From positions 1 through 13,109 of the forward strand of contig JAIKYM010000057.1 in assembly GCA_024683115.1 (NCBI GenBank): a stretch of 13,109 nucleotides of DNA, given 5' to 3'. The first letter of the stretch is position 1. Every line of letters begins with the position of its first letter. The position numbers and the translations under genes were made by a program. A model generated the notes under the pieces. The model saw nothing but the letters and a program-made list of their open reading frames with translations, ran no database searches and was not told where the DNA came from. Below, one piece after another: positions 1-10,700 of this stretch. The stretch comes from Bacilli bacterium. GTDB lineage: Bacteria; Bacillota_I; Bacilli_A; RF39; UBA660.

Positions 1-2
1 TA

Positions 3-1796
3 CAAGATGCAATCGAAGCAGCAAGAATAAGTAATAAAACAATATATATAATAAAAGACTTTGAAGCAGCATATCCAGTAGAAGTAAAAGAAGGATATGA
101 TGTAACAATCAACATGAATAGTTACAACATAACAACAGGTAACCAAATAACAAATAATGGAACATTAAGAATCTATGATGATTCAGAGAATAAAGGATCA
201 ATCAATAGTGCAAGATCAATTGTCAACAATGGAACATTCACACTAGAAGATATTCTTATTAAACAAAACAAATCAGTAGATGCAATTTCTAACCCTGGTG
301 TATTAATTGTAAAGAACGCAACAATTAATTCAACTGATCATTCTGCTATTTATAGTACAGGTTCATTAACAGTAGATAACTCAATATTATATACTGCAAG
401 TAATTATGCACTTAATAATGCAGGTGAGCTTACATTAACAGGTAATTACGAAATTAATTCTGGTTCAACATATGGTTTATTAAATAGTGGTACAATGAAT
501 GATTCTATTAATTCTGGTAAGATTACTGGTATTTCTACTAATAAATCATTAACTATTGATGATGGCGCACAAATCTTAGGTATTACCAATGGTATTTTAA
601 TGAGTGGTGCTAATACTACATTAACAATGAATGGTGGTACCGTTAAAGGTGCAAATTCACATTCAGGTATAATTAATAGTTCAAATGTTACAGTAACTAT
701 TAATGATGGTGAGGTTTATGCTGGTACTGGTTTATACTGTGATGTTGCAAATTCTACATTTAATGTAAATGGTGGAACTATTACAGGTACTGGTATAGCT
801 GTTAGATTACAAAGAGATAACTGTCATTTAAATGTTAATGATGCTGAAATTGTTGGTTCTAGTTATGGTATTTATACTTATGGTTACTATAATAGAATTA
901 ATATAAATGGTACTGTTAGAGCTACTAACGGTATGGGAATTAGAGATGAAAGAGATAAAAATAGTACAGATGCTTATTATTCTCATATTAATATTACAGG
1001 TGGTTTAGTACAAGGAACTTCATATGGTATGGAAGTTAGATATAGTGCTGTAACAATTGAAAATGCTGAAGTAAAGAATACTTCAACTAATAGAGATCAA
1101 TATGCATATTATGCTGATTATTGGAATTCATTAACTTTAAAAGATGGAGCCTTTATTAATGCACCAACTGCTTCTGCTATTCGTAGTGAAAGTAGTATAT
1201 CTATTTATGATGGTGCAAGAATTTATGCAGGAGCCTATAATGGATTTGGTATAAGAGGACATTATACTATTATCAGAATGTATGGTGGTTCTATTGAAAC
1301 ACCTGGTTCTGAAGCATATGGTATTTTATGTAATGATAATTATTATACTGATATTATTATGGAAGGTGGTTCAATTGATTCCGGTTATATAGGTGTTGCT
1401 TTACATGATAATAATAGTAGTTACACAAGATCATTTAATATGAGTGGCGGATCAATTACATCTGAATTATATGGTTTATATGTAACTCAACCATACATAA
1501 TTACAATTGGTCATGAGGATGATGAATTATTTACAACTATTCCATATATTACAGGTGGTCTATATGGTTTATATAGAACTAGTGGAACCGCTTATTTCTA
1601 TAATGGTAGATTAAGAGGTTATAATTATGGTTATAAGAATGACCTGTACTTTAAAGAAATAAGAGATAACATGTATATTCATGAAGAACATGAAGAATAT
1701 GATAGAACAATATTAACTTATGCTACTTCTGAAATATCTGAAGAACCAGTAAGTAGACAAGCTAAGTATGGAAATGGTTATGTTAAGATTACTTAT
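3..1796 (+). other. Beta-helix 1 (right-handed parallel beta-helix, pectate-lyase-like), N-terminus cut by window edge
   Basis: This opens with an entry cap seen four times in the protein: D-A-I-E-A-A, then T-I-Y-I-I-K-D and V-T-I-N-M-N-S-Y-N-I, then N-N-G-T-L-x-I-x-D. Degenerate rungs of about 23-30 residues follow, each starting near [YS]-G-[IL]-[YR] and carrying an [IM]-x-G-G-x-I turn. Clear examples run between residues 290 and 500. The end (around residues 490-565) has Y-G-L-Y-V, then G-G-L-Y-G-L-Y and Y-F-Y-N-G-R-L-R-G, matching the end of beta-helix 3. A charged E/H/Y linker and a closing strand G-N-G-Y-V-K-I-T-Y (nt 1770-1796) finish the unit. Beta-helices of this kind bind carbohydrate or act as rigid stalks; no catalytic residues are recognisable here. 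By analogy with beta-helices 2 and 3, a type A glycine-rich core should lie just upstream of the window. Confidence 0.82.
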
Positions 1797-4700
1797 TTAG
1801 GTGAATCTAATGATACATGTAATACTAATCAATTATTCATATATGATTATATCGGGCATGAAGAAGAACTTGTTGTCCCATGTACTGGTAAGTATTCATT
1901 AGAATTATGGGGAGCATCTGGTGGTGGTACTATACCTAGTGCAAATGCTGGTAGTAGAGCTGGTGCTGGTGGTTACTCATATGGTGAAATTGATTTAGAA
2001 GTTGGAGAAAAACTATATATCAACGTTGGTGGTGCTGGATTATATGGTGCTGGTTCAAGTCCATATGGTGGACCACTTGGTGGATATAACGGTGGTGGTT
2101 ATGGTAGTAACAACGGTTCTGGTTCAGGTGGTGGAGCTACACATATTGCTACAAAATCTGGTTTATTATCAACTTTATCAAATAATAGAGATAGTGTATT
2201 AATCGTTGCCGGTGGTGGTGGCGGATCAGATAACTCTGGTTCTAATAAATACGGTAGCGATGATGGTTCTGGAGGATCTGGTGGTGGATACATTGCTGGA
2301 GCAGCCTTCATAGATGGTGGAAGAGTTAATAGAACTCGTATTAATATTTCTGGTATGGGTGGAACTCAAACACATGGTTATGCATTTGGTCAAGGTGAAA
2401 ACGTTTCTGCTAATACAGATACTGGTGGAGCTGGTGCTGGTTGGTATGGTGGTTATGTAACTAACAATAACAACGGTGGTGCTGGTGGTGGTTCCGGATA
2501 TATTGGAAATTCTAGAATCTACAATGGTGTCATGTATGGTTATGAAATAGAAGAATCTCCTGCTGAATGGATAAGTAATTATTTAGTTCCTCTTGATGCA
2601 TTCTTACAAGTTGGTGATCAAACATTTAATAACTTTAAAGATGCATCTGAAGCTATTGCCGAAAATGGAACAGGAACTATTTTAGTATTAAAGAATGCTA
2701 GAATTGAAGATACACCAACTATTGTTGGAAATAGAACTATTACAATTGATTTACAAGGACATGTTCTAGAAACAACAAATAGATTTGTTAATAATGCTAA
2801 TACTACTTTTGTTGATTCAAGTGAAAATAAAACTGGTGAATTAAAAGCATTAGTAGATAATGTAATTGAAAATAAGGGTAACTTAACATTCGATAGTGTT
2901 AAAGTGACTGGTACTGCTACTGATTCATCTGCTATTTGGGGATCAACTGGAACTGGTACAATTACATTAAAAGATTCAACTGTTAGTTCATTATTGAATG
3001 GTGTTATATGTGATGCTAGTCAATCGGTAGTTATTGAGAATACTTCTATTACTGCGTCATCATGTGGTATTAGAATGAATAAACCTAATTCTAGTGTTAC
3101 TGTTCATTCAGGAACAATAACAGCTACATCACATGGTATATATTTCCAAGATGCAAGTAGTTCTTCATTATTATATGAAGATGGTACTATCTCTGTTGGA
3201 GATCTTGGTATTTACTTTAATAATTCAAGTAATTCTACTTTAACTTATAAAAAGGGTACAATTACTTCAAGTGGAAATGCTGGTATTGATTTCTATAATT
3301 CTCATAGTTCAACGATAAAAATTGAAAATATTAATATAACTTCTAAGCATCAATGTATTTATAATTATTCTCAAAGTAATAATTGGACTATTGATAAAGC
3401 TACTATGACTTCAACTGAAAATGTAGCTATTGATTTTGTATCATATAATTCTAATAGAAATACATTAACTATTAAGGATGGAACATATCAAGGTGCAACA
3501 CATGGTGCTGTATTACATAGTGTTAATGCAACACTAGATGGTGGAACATTTAAGACCACATCAACAAGTAGAGATAATTATGCATTACATGTTGAATACA
3601 ATACAACTCTTAATGTAAATGACGGAGTAATAATTGAAGCTCCTAATGCATCTGGTATTTATGCAAATGAAGTAGTAAACTTAAAAAATACTAGTGTTAC
3701 TTCAGGTGCTGCCAGTGGTTATGGTATTTACCATAATTCAGGCAACTTAAACATAACTGGTACAACTATTACAGCTAATGATGGTATTCAATCTCCATCA
3801 AATAATGGTTATACAATTAATTTTACTGATAGTACTATTGATGCAAGTAACTTTGGTATTTATGTAAATGGTACTGGAACTAAGACATTAAATATTAATT
3901 CAGGTACTATAGATGGTGATGTAATAGGATTATTCTTAAAGGGAAATAATACTACTACAAATCTTGGTATTAAAGATGAACCATTATCTACAGAAAACCC
4001 ACATATTATAAGTGATAATATAGCTATTAATAATAACTTTGGTAATTTGAATTTCTATAGTGGATTATTAACTTCAACTCAAAGAGTATTAACTAATGAA
4101 GTTGATGATATAAGAAAAGATAAAGAAGTTCATTATGACTACACAATCAATGAAGGCGAAGTTGCAACATTAACTTCATTCAACCATTCTCAATCAGCTA
4201 CAAGCAATTATGCTAAAGAAGGTAATGGTTATGCTAGAGTAACATATTTAGAACATGATGGATCATTATCTACTGCAAGTAGTGATAGTTATGAAAATGT
4301 TAATGTAATAGGAAATGGAAATGGTGCTTGTGATTATCAAGTTGGTGATGTATTTGAATTTGAGTATACAGGCAGCGAACAAACATTTACAGTTAATTGT
4401 CCTGGACAATATCAATTAGAAGTATGGGGTGCCCAAGGTGGTGGAAATGATCCTGATTCTAATACTGGTTCACGTGCTGGTAAAGGTGGATATACTAAAG
4501 GTATAACTGAAATTAATATAGCTGGTACAGAACTATATGTTTATGTAGGTCAAGCAGGTAAAACTGTTAACTCATGGACTGTAGGAGGCTGGAACGGTGG
4601 TGGTGGTGCTGTATATACTGGTAACGCATTAGGTACTGGTGGTGGTGCTACTGATATTCGTTTAGTTCCTGGTAGTTGGGATGACTTCTCATCATTAAGA

Positions 4701-7700
4701 TCACGTATTATTGTTGCAGGTGCTGGTGGTGGAGCTGATGATACAGGTAGTGCATCAGGTACATACCATTCAAAGATTTCTGGTGAATTTGCATCTCCTG
4801 GTGGAAACGATAACGATGAATCTGGTGGAGCCGGTGGTGGCTTAAACGGTGGTGGAGCCGTTACATCAGGATACGAAGCTAATTATGGTTATGGTACACA
4901 AATATCTGGAGGATATTCTAACGTTGGTGCAAACGGAGGATTCGGATATGGTGGAGGAACAAGTAATTCTGGAGACTACGGCGGTGGTGGCGGTGGCTAC
5001 TACGGTGGTGGTTCTGGAGGCGCTAATTACCAAGGCGGTGGCGGTGGTTCTTCATATGTATCAGGCTATGATGGGTGCGACACAACTTACTTAGATTACC
5101 AAAAGATAGGTAATGATAATCTTACATTTACTGATGTTTCTTTAGAACAAGGTGTAAGAAAAGGTGATGGATATGCAAAAATTACAGTTGTAAGTTTAGC
5201 TACTGAATCTGTAGTAACATTAAATCCTGGTATTGGTACAGTTACTGATACTACATTAAATTATGATTTAGGAGATGAATTATCTAATTTACCTACACCT
5301 ACAATAACAAGTGATTATGTATTTGATGGATGGTATTTAGATAGAACATTTACTAAGAAAGTAACAACTAATACTAAAATATATTATTCAGTAAATTTAT
5401 ATGCAAAATATAAGAGTAATATAACTAATTGTTCTGATTTAATTGGAACTGTATATAATTACGATCATATTGGTGATGTTCAAACATTCACTGCATATTG
5501 CCCAGGTAAATATAAAATAGAAGCTTGGGGAGCATCTGGTGGAGTATATGGAGCAAATACTAAATATGGTTATGGTGGATATACAACTGGTGAAATAACT
5601 CTTAATACTGATGAATTAATTTATATTTATGCTGGAGGTCAAGGAGACACTAACTGTGTCGGAAAATGTAGGCCAAGTTATAATGGCGGTGGTATTGGAC
5701 TAGTATCCAGTCAAGCAGGTTCTAACGGTGGTGGAGCTACTCATATTGCTAAATCAATAGGAACTCTAGATAAATTAAGTGATAATAGATCAAGTATTCT
5801 AATCGTTGCCGGTGGTGGCGGTGGTTCTGGAGCATCAGGTGTTGGTGGTTCCGGTGGTGGCTACATCGGTGGAGATGGATTAGATATTGATTCAAATAAC
5901 GGATATACTGGTTTCAATGGTACAGGTGGTACTCAAGAAACTGGTGGTAAAACTTATAATAATGCTAATTGTGCTTTAGGTACATTTGGTAAAGGTGCTA
6001 ATGTATGTGATGAAGGTTATGGCGGTTCTGGTGCCGGAGGTGGATTCTTCGGTGGTGGTGGATCTAACCGTGGACATGGTGGTGCCGGTGGTGGTTCTGG
6101 TTATGTTAATGAATCGCAAGTATCAAATGGACAAATGTATGGATACAATGTTCCTTCTAGAGGACATAGTACAGTTAATGCATATCTTTCATCTAAACAA
6201 GGATTCTTAGAGGTTTCAGGAAATGTTTATAGTTCGTTTGAAACAGCTATTGCTGCATTGGATGAAGAAGGTGGAACTATTAAAGTTCTTAACCATGCAT
6301 CTATTAAAGAAGATGTAACATTCCCAGCTGATAAGACAATTACATTAGATATGAATGGATATGAGTTAACATTCAATAAAACAATTATTAATGAGTCTAT
6401 ATTAACTATTAAGAATATTACTGATAATGATTCCGCATTGATTAATACATCAGGTGATGTAATTAATAATAAAGGTTCAATTGTAGTTAATAATGTTGAT
6501 TTAAAAACAGGTTCTTCTGGAGCTTGTATTAGAGGTACTACTGGAAATGGTTCTATTGCACTTCTAAATAGTTCAACATTATCAGGTGGTAACGCAATAA
6601 TTACTGATGTTAAACAAAATATTACAGTAACTGATTCAATTATTAATGTTGGATCATATGGTATTAAAGTTAATCAAGGTAATGGCATTATTACAGTAAC
6701 TAATTCTTCTATTAAATCTAGTAGTATTGGTGTTGAACTTAACAGTGCAACAAATACATTAAATGTAACAAATTCATCATTTGATACACAAAGTACAAGT
6801 ATTAATATTCCTGGAACTACAAATACTACTACAATTGATCATAGTAATATTAAATCAAGTGGCACTGGTATAAATGTAGGTGGTAATAGTAATACTATAA
6901 CTATTGAAGATAATACATTTAATGTTACAACTGGTATTAATATGACAGGCTCTTCATTAAGATCTACAATCAATGATAATATTATAAATGCTTCAACTAC
7001 TGGTATAAGTAGTACAGGTGGTAGTTGCGTATCTACATTAGATGGTAATGATATTAGATCTAATAATGTTGGTATAAATCATAGAGGTGACTCTAACACA
7101 ATGACTATAACTGATTTAACAGTTAAAGCTATATCAACAGGTGTATATCATTCAGGTAATAATAGTACAATGACAATTACTGGTGGTACTATCGAATCTA
7201 CATCTGGTAGTGCAATATTAGATGAAACTACAACTAATACAAACACAAAGGCAATACTTGAATTAAATGATTTAACAATTACTGGAACAACTAATTCAGT
7301 ACATTTAAATTATACTGTTGCAACTGTTAATAATTGTGAAATTACAACTACATCTAATAGTGCTGATCATTATGGATTTATAGCTGGGGCATGGTGTGGT
7401 GCAACAATTAATAATTCATTTATTAATGCTCCTAATGCATCAGGTACTAAAACAGATGGTACATTCGAATTCAATAATTCAAGAATTTATGCTGGTAATG
7501 AAAAAGCATATGGTTTATATGTAATAAATGGAACTATTATATACAATAATACTATTCTTGAAGCGCCTGGTTTAGATGCTTATGGTATCTATTTATCTGA
7601 TGTTAATGCTACATATAGTAGAGTAACTATGGATGGTGGTTCAATATCTGCTGGTAATATTGGTGTTGGATTATATTGCTCATATTCAGGAGCAGATAGA

Positions 7701-10700
7701 TTCTTCAACTTAAAAGCAGGAACTATCAAAGGTGAAACATATGGATTATATGTAAATCAAAATTATAATTTAACTGTTGGAAGTGATACTTCTGTGGTTG
7801 ATATTTATGCTCCTTCTATTTCTGGTGGTTTATATGGTGTATATAAGACTACAGGAAATGCTGAATTCTATTCAGGTAGATTAAAAGGTTCAACTAAAGC
7901 TTATTATGGAGCAATTAATACTATCAAAGATGGATATGAAATCTTCGAAGATAGAGAAGAAATGGAAGAATATGAAAGACAAGTAAGAACTTACAATACA
8001 ACTTCTATTTCGAGTGATGCTGTATCTAAATATGCTAAAGAAGGTAATGGATACGCTAAAATAACTTATAATCAATTTGATAATACCGAAGTATTACCAA
8101 GCAACTATGAAATAGTTAATACTATTGATGGTGGTGAACAAGTACAATTTGATTTTGATTATACAGGTGATTATCAAGAATTCATCGCTCCAGTAACTGG
8201 AGATTATAAGATTGAATTATGGGGGGCATCTGGTGGTATAAATATTATTGAAGGTTTATACGTAGAAAATCAAGGTGAAGGTGGATATACATCTGGTACT
8301 ATTAGATTAGAAGCTAACGAAAAATTATATATTTTCGTTGGAGGCCAAGGTAAAACTGGTGAAATGAATGCAAATGTTGATGGAGGCTACAATGGTGGTG
8401 GCCAAGGTAGATATGCATCCGATGTAAATGATGGTGGTGGCTCTGGTGGTGGAGCTACAGACGTTAGACTTGCTAGTGGTGAATGGAATGATTTCAATTC
8501 ATTAAAATCAAGAATTATGGTTGCTGCCGGTGGTGGCGGTGGAGCTACAGTTGATAGAACTGTTGCTGATAAACCAAATTCAAGTGGTATTAGTGGTGGA
8601 TTATATGGTTATGGAGATGTATGGAGATGGCAAAGTATTAAATGTACTGGAAACTATCATGCAACTCAAACTTCTGGTTATGCATTCGGATACGGACAGG
8701 CTGGTAAAGATTCACATGCTGGTGGAGCTGGAGCCGGTGGTGGTTACTATGGAGCTACTACTTCACTTGAAAGTAGTACAGCTGGAGCATCTGGTGCAAG
8801 TTCATCCTTTATATCTGGACATGAAGGATGTAATGCTATAAGTGCAAGTTCAACTGCTGGTAATATAGTTCATACTGGACAATCAGTACACTACAGTAAT
8901 AAATCATTTACAAATACTGAAATGATTGATGCTGCTGGTTGTAAGTGGACAAATGATATAACTAATGATTGTAGTGGTCAACCACAACCTGATGGTACAG
9001 TTACTGCTGGGCATACAGGAAATGGTCATGCAAGAGTTACTTTAACTAATGGAAATTCTTCTAATAGTGTACAATCAACTTATAATTATGAATACACAGG
9101 TGATTATCAAGAATTTGTTGCTCCTGTATCTGGAAACTATTCAATTGAATTATGGGGCGCATCTGGTGGAAGCGTTACAGGATATTCTATTGGACTAGGC
9201 GGATATACTAAAGGCGAAATATCATTACGCCAAAATGAAAAATTATATATTTATGTTGGTGGCGAAGGTAAAGCTATAAATAATGGAACTGGCGGTGCCG
9301 GTTGGAACGGTGGCGGAGATGGAATAAATGTTTATGATAGCAATAACCGTTCAAGCGGTGGTGGCGGTGCCACAGATGTTCGTTTAGTTAACGGATCATG
9401 GAATGATTTAAGTGGTTTAATGTCAAGAATAATGGTTGCTGCTGGAGCTGGTGGTGCATCTAACTATAGTGGTGGAGCCGGCGGCGGTGGATTAATAGGT
9501 ATTAGAGCACCTGCTGCAAGTGGAGCCCCTCAATATAATGGTGGCGGTGGTACACAAACATCACCTGGTACTGTATCTGATGGTGGATATGGTGCAACTA
9601 ATGCTACATTCGGAGCTGGATCTGTTGGTTCATCTATCGGCGGCGGTGGTGGCGGTGGCTACTACGGTGGAGCCGGTGGAGCAAGAAGTGGGCCACAAGA
9701 TGGTTCTGGTGGCGGTGGTTCATCATTCATCTCTGGACATGATGGATGTGACGCACTAAGTTCAAGTTCAACATATGACAATCTAGTTCATACAGGGCAA
9801 TCAATTCATTATAGTAATAAGTCATTTACTAATACTTTAATGATAGATGGAGAAGGATATGACTGGACAACTGAAAGAAATAGTTATGTTGGTCAACCTC
9901 AACCTGATGGTACAACAACAACTGGACATACAGGTAATGGCTATGCAAGAATTAAACTACTTGAAGTTAATTCAACTCATAACAATACATATTTAACTTA
10001 TACTTATGATTACACTGGTCATGAAGAAGTATTTAATGCATATGCTTCTGGAAAATACAAAATTGAAATCTGGGGAGCTCAAGGTGGAACTTCTACATGG
10101 AGCCAAGATGTAAATTATGCTGGAGGTTATGGTGGATACTCAACAGGTATTCTTGACTTAACAGCTGGCGATAAATTATATGTTAACGTTGGCGGTGCTG
10201 GACAAGACGGCTGCTTAAGTATTTGCGATGGCGGATATAACGGTGGCGGTATTGCTGGTGGTGCTACAAGTAGTCTTGGAGAAATCTATAATGTTAATGC
10301 TGGTTCTGGTGGAGGAGCTACTCATATAGCTACTAAATCAGGATTATTAAGAGCGTTAGAAGATAATAAGTCATCAGTTCTTATGGTTGCTGGTGGTGGC
10401 GGTGGAAGTTTAATTCATCGTTACAACAATGATAGTAACTGGTGGAGAGGTTACGGTGGACATGCTGGTGGTTACTTAAGTGTTTCAGGTACAATACCTA
10501 AAACCGGAAGAAGTATTCCTCCTACATCTGCATCTCAATCTGCTGGTGGAATAGGTTACAATGATAGTCGTGTAGTTGCATCCGGATCATTTGGACGTGG
10601 TCAAGATGGAATTCATGGTGACGGAAATGGTGAAAGTGCTGGTGCTGGCGGTGGCTGGTACGGCGGTGGAGCTTCTGTTTATACTTCAACATCAGGTGGA

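Noticed and set aside
3..1796. Polysaccharide lyase or glycosidase activity for the beta-helices
   Set aside because: The fold resembles pectate lyases but I see no conserved catalytic Asp/Lys/Arg cluster. The rungs are low-complexity and T/S/N/G-rich, as in structural or adhesive helices.
2002..2202. Short + strand ORF rich in Val, Leu and Met
   Set aside because: It is the shifted frame of GGT-rich Gly codons (GGT GGT read as GTG GTG or TGG TGG) inside module G1, and has no domain of its own. The ORFs at 4849-5094, 5986-6210, 8521-8841, 9520-9759 and 12259-12444 have the same origin.
2099..2311. Short - strand, Pro-rich ORF
   Set aside because: Its prolines are the antisense reading of Gly codons (GGT/GGN to CCN) in G1. 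There is no independent support for a gene.
4977..5050. GC-rich GGT/GGC repeats that could suggest a microsatellite or a CRISPR-like array
   Set aside because: The units are whole Gly and Tyr codons in frame within a conserved glycine-rich module. There are no regular spacers and no constant repeat-spacer pattern.
4977..5060. Collagen-like protein
   Set aside because: The Gly-rich blocks lack the G-x-y triplet period. Runs of consecutive Gly with Tyr pairs fit the ALK-type Gly_rich family instead.
7890..8075. Short - strand, Ile/Ser/Phe-rich ORF that could look like a small membrane protein
   Set aside because: It is antisense to the charged Glu/Arg/Tyr segment at the end of beta-helix 3. 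Its hydrophobic look comes from reversing GAA, AGA and TAT codons.
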